NCBI GenBank assembly: GCA_021798915.1
Contig: JAJZBM010000026.1
Location: forward strand, 1-39,826
Length of the DNA: 39,826 bases
Reading direction: 5' to 3'
Origin: Pseudomonadota bacterium
Lineage (GTDB): Bacteria; Pseudomonadota; Alphaproteobacteria; Acetobacterales; Acetobacteraceae
Numbering within the stretch: the stretch's first letter is position 1; each line of letters starts with the position of its first letter. The notes beneath the pieces were generated by a model that was given only the letters and a program-made list of their open reading frames with translations, did not search any database and had not been told where the DNA came from. Made by a program: the position numbers and the translations under genes. Below, piece by piece: positions 1 to 7,047 of this stretch.

Positions 1-1152
1 CTCGCCACCATGATGCAGTCCTTCATCATCTGCTGCCTGGTGACGATCACCTGGATGGTGATCGGCTACAGCCTCGCCTTCACCAACGGCAATCCCTATA
101 TCGGCGATTTCTCGCGCTTCATGCTGAATGGGATCGGCGCCCATATCACCCAGGGCAACGATGTCGGCTTCGTGCTCGGCGCCGGGACGGATGGCGCGAC
201 ACCGTTCACCATCCCCGAAACCGTCTACATGATGTTCCAGATGACGTTCGCGATCATCACCCCGGGGCTGATCGCCGGCGCCTTCGCCGACCGCATGAAG
301 TTCAGCGCGCTTTGCGTCTTCATCGTGTTGTGGTCGATCTTCGTCTACAGCCCGATCGCGCACTGGGTTTGGAGCGCCAATGGCTGGCTCGCGACACTGG
401 GGGCGGCGGATTTCGCCGGCGGCACCGTCGTGCACATCAATGCCGGCATCGCCGGGCTGATCGCGGCCCTCGTCATGGGCAAGCGGGTCGGCTATGGCCG
501 CGACAACATGATGCCGCATAATCTCGCCTATGCGGTGATCGGCGCCTCGCTGCTCTGGGTCGGCTGGTTCGGCTTCAACGCCGGCTCCGCGGTCGGCGCC
601 AATGGCCGCGCCGGCATGGCGATGACGGTGACCCAGATCGCGACCGCCGCCGCGGCGCTGGCCTGGGCCTTCGCGGAATGGGCGGCGAAGGGCAAACCCT
701 CGGTGCTCGGGGCGATTTCGGGCGCCGTCGCCGGCCTCGTCGCCATCACCCCGGCCTCGGGCTTCGTGCTGCCCGGCGGCGGGTTGGTGATCGGCATCGC
801 CGCCGGAGTGATCTGCTTCTGGTCGGCGACCTCGCTCAAGCACATGCTCGGCTATGACGACAGTCTCGACGCCTTCGGGGTGCATGGCGTCGGCGGCATC
901 GTCGGCGCGCTGCTCACCGGCGTCTTCGCCTATGGCCCGCTTTCCGCGACCTCCGGCACGCCGTCGGGCATCATCGGCGGCCTGCACCAGTTGATGATCC
1001 AGGCCGAGGCGGTCATCGTCACCCTGGTCTGGAGCGGCGTGATCTCGTTCATCATCCTCAAGGTGGTGGATGCGACGATCGGGCTCCGCGTGACGCCGGA
1101 GCAGGAGATCGAGGGCCTCGACGTGGTGTTGCACGGCGAGCAGCTCGGCTGA
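1..1152 (+). CDS. amt: Ammonium transporter (Amt family), 5'-truncated by the window edge
   Basis: This is the C-terminal part of an Amt/Mep/Rh ammonium channel in the inner membrane. The frame is open back to base 1, reading Leu-Ala-Thr before the Met at position 10. The family normally has another 60-80 residues upstream (signal sequence and first helices), so the Met at 10 is internal. Alternating hydrophobic helices run through the whole chain. Counted from the Met at 10, the twin-histidine pore residues appear as H142 (GGTVVHINAG) and H292 (FGVHGVGG), so the channel looks functional. The gene ends in TGA and is followed 38 bases later by a strong terminator. A glnK gene often precedes amt but would lie outside this window. 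Family assignment is firm. Confidence 0.95.
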   Translation, partial: LATMMQSFIICCLVTITWMVIGYSLAFTNGNPYIGDFSRFMLNGIGAHITQGNDVGFVLGAGTDGATPFTIPETVYMMFQMTFAIITPGLIAGAFADRMKFSALCVFIVLWSIFVYSPIAHWVWSANGWLATLGAADFAGGTVVHINAGIAGLIAALVMGKRVGYGRDNMMPHNLAYAVIGASLLWVGWFGFNAGSAVGANGRAGMAMTVTQIATAAAALAWAFAEWAAKGKPSVLGAISGAVAGLVAITPASGFVLPGGGLVIGIAAGVICFWSATSLKHMLGYDDSLDAFGVHGVGGIVGALLTGVFAYGPLSATSGTPSGIIGGLHQLMIQAEAVIVTLVWSGVISFIILKVVDATIGLRVTPEQEIEGLDVVLHGEQLG

Positions 1153-1190
1153 TCCGCCCGGTTCGCGTCTACCGGTTCGCGTCCAACCGA

Positions 1191-1221
1191 GGCCTGGGGG
1201 CGTAATCCCCCAGGCCTTTTT
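1191..1221 (+). terminator. Rho-independent terminator after amt
   Basis: A perfect 10-bp stem, GGCCTGGGGG (1191-1200) with CCCCCAGGCC (1207-1216), closes a six-base loop and is followed at once by TTTTT (1217-1221). It sits 38 bases after the amt stop codon and isolates amt from the amidase gene. Confidence 0.92.
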
Positions 1222-1297
1222 GGCGAACGCAAACTTTTTTGGCGAATTCAACAAGAAGGGTGCAACTTCCGATATTTTGTGTTAGCGTCACCCGGCA

Positions 1298-2158
1298 ATG
1301 ACCCGGAACTATACCGTAAGCCGACGTTTGCTGCTCGGGGCGGGGGTGAAGGCGACCTTCCTTCTCCCGACCGCGCTCCTCGCCGACCTCGCCGAGGCGG
1401 CAACCCCGGGGGCGGAGCCGCCGCGCCACGCGCCAGCCCGCACGACCTCGCGGCCGCCGCCCCGCCTCGTGGTGCTCGATCCCGGCCATGGCGGCAAGGA
1501 TCCCGGCGCGATCGGCGTCTCCGGCACCTATGAAAAACACGTGGCGCTGGCCACCGCCTTCGAACTCAAGCGGCAATTGGAAGCATCCGGGCATTACCGC
1601 GTCGAACTGACCCGGGCGCGGGATGTGTTCATCCCCCTCGAACATCGGGTGAGCATCGCCGAGCAGCACCGCGCGATGCTGTTCGTCTCGATGCATGCCG
1701 ATGCCCTCACCGATCACCGGGTGCGCGGCGCCAGCATCTATACGCTCGGCGCCCATGCCTCGGATGCACAGACGCGCGAACTCGCACGGCGCGAGAACAG
1801 CGCCGACCGCTTCGCCGGCCCGGATTTCCAGGGCACCTCGCCCGAGGTCGCGCAGATTTTGGCCAGCCTCGTGCAGCACGAGACGAGGGTCGGCTCGGCG
1901 CGCCTCGCGCATGACCTCGTCGGCGCCCTCGGCCCGCGCGTGCCGCTGCTCCCCAACCCGGCGCGGCATGCCGGTTTCGTGGTTTTGAAGGCCGCGGATA
2001 TTCCGAGCGTGCTGGTGGAGATGGGTTTCATGTCCAACCGCGAGGACGAGGCCGCACTCCGCCGGCCAGCGCATCGCGTCCAGGTCGCCCAGGCGATGAA
2101 ACGCGCCGTCGATGCCTATTTCGCCGCCGCCGATCAGGGGCTGCGTGTGGCCGGGTAA
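1298..2158 (+). CDS. N-acetylmuramoyl-L-alanine amidase (Amidase_3), probably Tat-exported
   Basis: This zinc enzyme cuts the amide bond between N-acetylmuramic acid and the peptide stem in peptidoglycan; the family acts in the periplasm during cell separation and wall turnover. The 286-residue product starts with a twin-arginine signal (SRRLLLGAG, residues 8-16) and a hydrophobic stretch, with likely cleavage near residue 35. The catalytic domain then shows DPGHGG (H64), E79, SMHAD (H133) and VLVEMGF (E241), matching the zinc ligands and catalytic glutamate of the family. There is no AMIN or LysM/SPOR domain, so this is a minimal form. No strong ribosome-binding site precedes the ATG, so the start is chosen from the signal peptide. 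It appears monocistronic, between a terminator and a hairpin repeat. Confidence 0.9.
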   Translation: MTRNYTVSRRLLLGAGVKATFLLPTALLADLAEAATPGAEPPRHAPARTTSRPPPRLVVLDPGHGGKDPGAIGVSGTYEKHVALATAFELKRQLEASGHYRVELTRARDVFIPLEHRVSIAEQHRAMLFVSMHADALTDHRVRGASIYTLGAHASDAQTRELARRENSADRFAGPDFQGTSPEVAQILASLVQHETRVGSARLAHDLVGALGPRVPLLPNPARHAGFVVLKAADIPSVLVEMGFMSNREDEAALRRPAHRVQVAQAMKRAVDAYFAAADQGLRVAG

Positions 2159-2174
2159 AAGGTCAAAAAAAGCC

Positions 2175-2270
2175 GTTCTTTTTGGAAAAAGAACCAAAAA
2201 CTTTTATCCGTTGGCCAGTGCCTGCGGCACTGACCTCCTGAAAAACGGGAAAGAGTCTTTTTGCTCTCGA
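2175..2270. repeat. Dispersed hairpin repeat, copy A (likely terminator)
   Basis: A perfect AT-rich palindrome, GTTCTTTTT (2175-2183) and AAAAAGAAC (2186-2194), is followed by CAAAAACTTTT. Next comes a GC hairpin CAGTGCC-TGC-GGCACTG (2216-2232), then a segment with AAGAGTCTTTTTGCTC. The same modules recur at 5416-5483 and 12670-12776, always just after gene ends. The first hairpin with its A/T tract probably terminates amidase transcription. Confidence 0.75.
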
Positions 2271-2464
2271 GTGCGGCTGGGCGCATTTATCGCCGTGCCG
2301 CGCCATGGCGCAATTCCTTGCCGTCGCCGGCCATCGCCCGCGCGGCGGCTATTGCTGGCTGGTGGTGGTGACTGCGGCGCTCGCCATCTATGGCGGGTCG
2401 ATCAGCCTCGGCGGTTGACAAGCCCGCCTCCCGCCGGTCCACTGGCGGCGGGGAGAGAACGTCG
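2271..2464. other. Intergenic stretch with a possible small membrane ORF (2305-2418)
   Basis: Between repeat A and the MFS gene lies a 38-codon reading frame, ATG at 2305 to TGA at 2416-2418. It encodes 37 residues with one hydrophobic stretch (WLVVVTAALAIYGG). No convincing ribosome-binding site precedes it. It may be a small membrane peptide, a gene remnant or chance. The promoter and ribosome-binding site (GGGGAGA, about 2450-2456) of the MFS operon lie downstream of it. Confidence 0.2.
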
Positions 2465-3736
2465 ATGCGCCTCTGGCTATTCGACCTCACGACGCGCGAA
2501 CGCCGCACCATGGTCGGCTGCTTCGGCGGCTGGGCGCTCGATGCGCTCGATGTCCAGGTCTACAGCTTCATCATTCCGACACTGCTCGCCACCTGGCGGA
2601 TCAGCAAGGGCGAGGCCGGGCTGCTCGGGACGGTCGCCCTTCTCGCCTCGGCGCTCGGGGGCTGGTTCGCCGGCGCCCTCGCCGATCGCCTGGGCCGGGT
2701 GCGGGTGCTGCAGATCACCATCCTGTGGTATGCGGTGTTCACCTTCCTCAGCGGATTTGCCTGGGATTTCGGCGCATTGTTCGTCTGTCGCGCCGGCCAG
2801 GGCATCGGCTTCGGCGGCGAATGGGCGGCGGGCGCGGTGCTGATGGGCGAAGTGGTGCGCGATCGTTATCGCGGCCGCGCCGTCGGCCTGGTCCAAAGCG
2901 GCTGGGCGGTGGGCTGGGCGGCGGCGGCGGTGCTCTATACCCTCGCCTTCGCGGCCCTGCCTGAGGCGCTGGCCTGGCGGGTGCTGTTCTGGATCGGCCT
3001 CGCCCCCGCCGGGCTGGTGTTCTGGCTGCGCCGCTATGTCCCCGAGCCCGATCTCTACCGCGCGCAAGCCCCCCGGCGCGGCACCGCCCGGCAATTCGTC
3101 GCCGTCTTGCGCCCGCCCTATCTCGCGCGGACCTTGAAGATCTCGCTGATGGTGATGGGTGCGCAGGCGAGCAATTATTCCGTCTCCACCTGGCTCCCGA
3201 CCTATCTCAAGACCGTGCGCGGGCTTTCCGCCGTCAATACCGGGGGCTATCTGCTGCTCCACATCCTCGGCGCGTTCCTCGGCTTCGTGCTCGGCGCCTA
3301 TTGCGCGGACGCGCTCGGGCGCAAGGCGACCTTCATGCTCTCGGCCCTCGGCTCGGCGGTGATGATCCCGCTCTATCTGTTCCTGCCGCTCGACGACCAC
3401 ATGATCCTGCTACTCGGCCTGCCGCTCGGGATCGTCCTCTATATGATGTTCTCGGCGATGGGGCCGTTCATGACCGAGATGTACCCGACCGCGGTGCGCG
3501 GCGTCGGGCAGGGGTTCTGCTACAGCGCCGGGCGCGCGGCGGGGGCGCTGTTTCCAGCGATGATCGGCTTTCTCGCCGACCGTCTCGGCCTCGGCGCGGC
3601 GATCGCGGTGTTCGGCTTCGCCGCCTGCGCGCTGATGCTGGCAGCCCTCGCGATGCTGCCCGAAACCGCTGGCCGCGCTCTCGATTCCGACCCTCTCCCG
3701 GAGCCCGCCGATGCCGCCGCCACCAACGCCGAGTGA
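2465..3736 (+). CDS. MFS transporter, sialate/carboxylate:H+ symporter-like
   Basis: This 423-residue major facilitator transporter has about 12 hydrophobic helices. The N-terminal half carries the MFS loop motif GALADRLGR and the segment GQGIGFGGEWAAGA, as in the sialate/lactate-type and aromatic-acid symporters; the second half has a related loop (ADALGRKATF). I chose the ATG at 2465 because GGGGAGA lies about 8 bases upstream; the frame stays open to an ATG at 2390, but that adds an unlikely basic leader. The next gene starts 26 bases before this stop codon, so the two are translationally coupled. The neighbours (lactonase-like hydrolase, crotonase) suggest import of an organic acid or lactone. 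The substrate is unknown. Confidence 0.88.
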   Translation: MRLWLFDLTTRERRTMVGCFGGWALDALDVQVYSFIIPTLLATWRISKGEAGLLGTVALLASALGGWFAGALADRLGRVRVLQITILWYAVFTFLSGFAWDFGALFVCRAGQGIGFGGEWAAGAVLMGEVVRDRYRGRAVGLVQSGWAVGWAAAAVLYTLAFAALPEALAWRVLFWIGLAPAGLVFWLRRYVPEPDLYRAQAPRRGTARQFVAVLRPPYLARTLKISLMVMGAQASNYSVSTWLPTYLKTVRGLSAVNTGGYLLLHILGAFLGFVLGAYCADALGRKATFMLSALGSAVMIPLYLFLPLDDHMILLLGLPLGIVLYMMFSAMGPFMTEMYPTAVRGVGQGFCYSAGRAAGALFPAMIGFLADRLGLGAAIAVFGFAACALMLAALAMLPETAGRALDSDPLPEPADAAATNAE

Positions 3737-4598
3737 ACGCCCGTTCTGTCCGCCCCCGCGCCCCCCTTCCGCGCCCCGCGTGAAGGCGCCGCCGGGCGCA
3801 ACCGATTGCCATTTCCATATCTTCGGCCCCTATGACCGCTTCCCGCTCAGCCCCGGGCGCAGCTATGACGCGCCGGAGGCCGGGATCGACGCCTATCGCG
3901 CCATGGCCGCCGTGCTCGGGCTCGAGCGCCGGATCGTCGTCCAGGCGAGTATTTTCGGCACCGACAACGCCTGCACGCTGGACGCCGTCGCCGCTTTCGG
4001 CCGCGACCATGCCCGCGCCATCGCGGTGATCGATGCCGCCATCACGGCGCCCGCCCTCGCCGCCCTCGCCGCCGGCGGGGTCGTTGGCGTGCGCTGCAAT
4101 GCCGTCAGCGGCAACGGCACGCCGCTCGACCAGATCGAAGCGCTCGCGACACGGATCGCGCCGCTCGGGTGGCATATGCAGCTCTATGTCGACGGCGCGA
4201 CGCTGATCGCGCTCGCCCCCCGTCTCGCGACACTGCCGGTGCCGGTGGTGCTCGATCACATGGGTGGAATACGGGCGGCGGCGGGGCGCGAGGATCCGGC
4301 GTTCCAGGCGCTGCTCCGCCTGCTCGATCGCGGGCGCGCCTGGGTCAAGCTCTGCGGCTATCGCAGTTCCTCGGGTCCCCCTTACGCCGATCTCCTGGCG
4401 CCGGCGCGGGCACTGATTGCGCATGCGCCGGAGCGCTGCCTCTGGGGCACGGATTGGCCGCACCCGCATCTCGAAGGCCGCGCCATGCCCGATGACGGCA
4501 CCCTTCTCGACCTCCTCTACGCATGGGCCGGGACGGAGACCGACATCCGGCGTATCCTGGTCGACAACCCAGCCACTTTATATGGATTTGACCGATGA
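3711..4598 (+). CDS. Amidohydrolase-superfamily TIM-barrel hydrolase, PDC-lactonase-like
   Basis: The 295-residue product belongs to the amidohydrolase_2/COG3618 group, which includes 2-pyrone-4,6-dicarboxylate lactonase and 4-sulfomuconolactone hydrolase. After a proline-rich leader it shows DCHFHIFGP (metal-site HxH, about residues 33-41), VLDHMGG in the barrel, and WGTDWPHPH near the C-terminus, which carries the catalytic Asp. Such enzymes open lactone rings, often in aromatic breakdown. It overlaps the end of the MFS gene by 26 bases, and its TGA overlaps the next ATG (ATGA at 4595-4598), so the three genes form one transcript. The substrate cannot be named from sequence. Confidence 0.85.
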   Translation: MPPPPTPSERPFCPPPRPPSAPRVKAPPGATDCHFHIFGPYDRFPLSPGRSYDAPEAGIDAYRAMAAVLGLERRIVVQASIFGTDNACTLDAVAAFGRDHARAIAVIDAAITAPALAALAAGGVVGVRCNAVSGNGTPLDQIEALATRIAPLGWHMQLYVDGATLIALAPRLATLPVPVVLDHMGGIRAAAGREDPAFQALLRLLDRGRAWVKLCGYRSSSGPPYADLLAPARALIAHAPERCLWGTDWPHPHLEGRAMPDDGTLLDLLYAWAGTETDIRRILVDNPATLYGFDR

Positions 4599-5407
4599 GC
4601 ACCCTCATCCATCCCGAAATCACCGTCGCCGAAGCCCCGCCGCTCCTTCGCCGCGATCAGGGGGGCGTCGCCTTCCTCACCTTGAACCGTCCCGCCGCGC
4701 GGAACGCGCTTTCGCTCGCGCTGATGACCGCGCTGGAGGCCGAACTGGCGGCGATCGCGCGCGATGGCACGGTGAAAGCCGTGGTGATCGCCGGCGCCGG
4801 GCCCGCCTTCTGCGCCGGCCACGATCTCCGCGAAATGCGCGCAAGCCCCGACCGCGCCACCTACGAGGCGCTGTTTTCCCAATGCTCGCGGCTGATGCTC
4901 GCCATCACCCATCTGCCCAAACCGGTGATCGCCCGCGTCCACGGCATCGCGACCGCCGCCGGCTGTCAACTCGTCGCGACATGCGATCTCGCGATCGCCG
5001 CCGAAACCGCGCGTTTCGCAACCCCCGGCGTCAATATCGGGCTTTTCTGCTCAACGCCGATGGTCGCGCTGACCCGCGCCGTGCCCCGCAAGGCAGCGAT
5101 GGCGATGCTGCTCACCGGCGAGATGATCACCGCTGGCGAAGCGCTGCGGATCGGGCTCGTCAATCAGGTCGTCGCCGAGGCCGCGCTCGATCAGGCGGTC
5201 GCCGAACTCGCCGGCAAAATCGCCGGCAAAAGCCCCCTCACCGTCGCCATCGGCAAGGAGGCGTTCTATCGCCAGGCGGAAATGCCGCTGGAGTCCGCCT
5301 ATTCTTATGCCGCCGAAACCATGACGCGGAATATGCTGGCGCGCGACGCCGAGGAAGGGATCGACGCTTTTCTGCAAAAACGCGCGCCGGTCTGGCAGGG
5401 GTGTTGA
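4595..5407 (+). CDS. Enoyl-CoA hydratase/isomerase-family protein (ECHDC3-like), catalytic Glu pair absent
   Basis: This 270-residue crotonase-fold protein has the CoA-binding and oxyanion-hole signatures GPAFCAGHDLREM and HGIATAAGCQLVATCD. In classical hydratases two glutamates add water. The aligned positions here are Q125 (AAGCQLV) and G145 (TPGVNIG). Their 20-residue spacing matches the rat enzyme's E144/E164, so normal hydratase chemistry is unlikely. The same loss is typical of ECHDC3-type proteins. It is the last gene of the MFS-hydrolase operon and its ATG overlaps the previous stop. The role may be another CoA-ester reaction such as isomerisation or thioester hydrolysis. Fold is sure, reaction unknown. 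Confidence 0.88.
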   Translation: MSTLIHPEITVAEAPPLLRRDQGGVAFLTLNRPAARNALSLALMTALEAELAAIARDGTVKAVVIAGAGPAFCAGHDLREMRASPDRATYEALFSQCSRLMLAITHLPKPVIARVHGIATAAGCQLVATCDLAIAAETARFATPGVNIGLFCSTPMVALTRAVPRKAAMAMLLTGEMITAGEALRIGLVNQVVAEAALDQAVAELAGKIAGKSPLTVAIGKEAFYRQAEMPLESAYSYAAETMTRNMLARDAEEGIDAFLQKRAPVWQGC

Positions 5408-5415
5408 AGGAAAAA

Positions 5416-5483
5416 TTGGTTCTTTTTTGAAAAAAAAGAACCAAAAAACTTTTACCCGTTGGGCAGTGCCTGCGGCACTGCCC
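5416..5483. repeat. Dispersed hairpin repeat, copy B; bidirectional terminator
   Basis: The element fills the gap between two converging genes, the crotonase (+) and isocitrate lyase (-). A 13-bp stem TTGGTTCTTTTTT (5416-5428) / AAAAAAGAACCAA (5432-5444) is followed by AAAACTTTTA and then a perfect 10-bp GC hairpin, GGGCAGTGCC-TGC-GGCACTGCCC (5461-5483). Both hairpins are symmetric and have A/T tracts, so either strand could be terminated. Confidence 0.8.
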
Positions 5484-5499
5484 ATTCCAGGAAACCGGC

Positions 5500-6891
5500 T
5501 CAGGCGTTGGCGGCGGCGGCGTTCCGCGCCCAGTCATGGGCGTGATCGATGCCGTGGTCATACTGATCGTGCTCGGCCACGGTTTCGGCGTGGTCGTGGA
5601 ACTGCGCCGTCTCGGTGCTGCCAGCCATCGCGGTGGTGGACGCCTTGCCAGCCGAGATCGCCAGCGCGACGGCGTCGAAATAGCTGGTGCCGACCTCGCG
5701 CTGATGGCGGGTCGCGGTATAGCCCTCGCCCTCGGCAGCGAATTCGGCCTGCTGCAGCTCTGAATAAGCCGCCATGCCGCGCTCCTTGTAGCCACGCGCA
5801 AGCTGGAACATCGCATGGTTCAGGCTGTGGAAGCCGGCCAGGGTCACGAACTGGAATTTATAGCCCATGCTGGCGATCGCGGCCTGGAAGCCGGCGATCT
5901 TTTCCGGCGAGAGCTTCTTCTGCCAGTTGAAGCTCGGCGAGCAGTTATAGGCCAGCATCTTGCCCGGGAAGTGCTTGTGGATCGCATTGGCGAAGCGCTC
6001 GGCCTCCGCGAGATTGGGCTCGCTGGTCTCCCACCACAGAAGATCGGCATAGGGGGCATAGGCGAGCGAACGGGCGATCGCGTATTCGACGCCCAGGCCC
6101 GGACGGATGCGGAAAAACCCTTCCGCGGTGCGCTCGCCGGTAAGGAACGGCCGGTCGCGCTCATCGACATCGGTGGTCAGCAATTGCGCCGCGTGGCTGT
6201 CGGTGCGGCAGAGCAGCACCGTCGGCACACCTTCCACGTCGGCGGCGAGGCGGGCGGCGTTGAGGGTGCGGATGTGCTGGCTGATCGGCACCAGAACCTT
6301 GCCGCCGAGATGGCCGCATTTCTTTTCCGAGGCCAGCTGGTCCTCGAAATGCACGCCCGCCGCGCCGGCCTCGATCATCGCCTTCATCAGCTCGAACGCA
6401 TTGAGCGCGCCGCCGAACCCGGCCTCGGCATCGGCGACGATCGGCGCCATCCAGTAAGTCGAGGCATCGCCCTCGGTGCGGGCGATCTGATCGGCGCGGC
6501 GGAGCGCGCCGTTGATGCGCTTGACCACCGACGGCACCGAGTTCACGGGATAGAGGGATTGGTCGGGATACATCTCGCCGGCGAGATTGGCATCCGCCGC
6601 CACCTGCCAGCCGGAGAGATAGATCGCCTTCAGCCCGGCCTTGACCTGCTGCATCGCCTGGTTGCCGGTGAGCGCGCCGAGGGTGGGGACGAAGGCCTCG
6701 GTCTTGAGCAGATGCCAGAGCCGCTGCGCGCCCATCTCGGCGAGCGTGTGGCGGACGCGGAAGCTGCCCGAAAGCCGCGCGACGTCTTCGGCGCTATAAT
6801 CGCGCTGAATACCGGCGAAACGTTCCGGATCGTGTCCGGCCGGGCTGGACATGCCATCCGGGGCGAAAAGCGGGGAGAGGGTCGGGCGCAT
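5500..6891 (-). CDS. aceA: Isocitrate lyase with His/Asp-rich C-terminal tail
   Basis: Isocitrate lyase splits isocitrate into glyoxylate and succinate, the first step of the glyoxylate bypass needed for growth on acetate or on substrates degraded to acetyl-CoA. The 463-residue protein carries the active-site signature EKKCGHL (catalytic Cys192), HFEDQL, and the substrate loops [12 protein letters not shown] and NCSPSFNW. The start at 6891 is set by AAGGAG about 8 bases upstream; the frame continues open through the neighbouring gene but has no coding character there. Family members usually end near GSTETAQFH. This one runs about 30 residues further, with many His, Asp and Glu residues (for example [13 protein letters not shown]). 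It is divergent from a short-chain-acyl regulator. No malate synthase gene is in this window. Confidence 0.97.
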   Translation of the reverse strand: MRPTLSPLFAPDGMSSPAGHDPERFAGIQRDYSAEDVARLSGSFRVRHTLAEMGAQRLWHLLKTEAFVPTLGALTGNQAMQQVKAGLKAIYLSGWQVAADANLAGEMYPDQSLYPVNSVPSVVKRINGALRRADQIARTEGDASTYWMAPIVADAEAGFGGALNAFELMKAMIEAGAAGVHFEDQLASEKKCGHLGGKVLVPISQHIRTLNAARLAADVEGVPTVLLCRTDSHAAQLLTTDVDERDRPFLTGERTAEGFFRIRPGLGVEYAIARSLAYAPYADLLWWETSEPNLAEAERFANAIHKHFPGKMLAYNCSPSFNWQKKLSPEKIAGFQAAIASMGYKFQFVTLAGFHSLNHAMFQLARGYKERGMAAYSELQQAEFAAEGEGYTATRHQREVGTSYFDAVALAISAGKASTTAMAGSTETAQFHDHAETVAEHDQYDHGIDHAHDWARNAAAANA

Positions 6892-7047
6892 GGCGTGCTC
6901 CTTGGATGCGAACAACAAAGCGAAGCGAGGTAACCGAGGTAAAATTTTCACATTGCGCCCGCGAAGAAAAGCGCCAAACTGCGCAGACTCTGCGGAACTT
7001 GTGGCGGTTTTGACAGTTTTCCGCCGGATTTTGTAAAGGTTGTAAAT
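6892..7047. promoter_or_regulatory. aceA / regulator divergent control region with palindrome and direct repeats
   Basis: This 156-bp gap must hold both promoters. It contains a perfect palindrome, CGCAGA-C-TCTGCG (6982-6994), near its centre, and two direct TTGTAAA repeats (7031-7037 and 7040-7046) just before the regulator start. A -35-like TTGACA lies at 7010-7015, 16 bases from TGTAAA (7032-7037), so the repeats would overlap the -10 region and could mediate autorepression. RamB-type relatives bind TTTGCAAA-like sites. The assignments are inferred from position and symmetry only. Confidence 0.45.
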
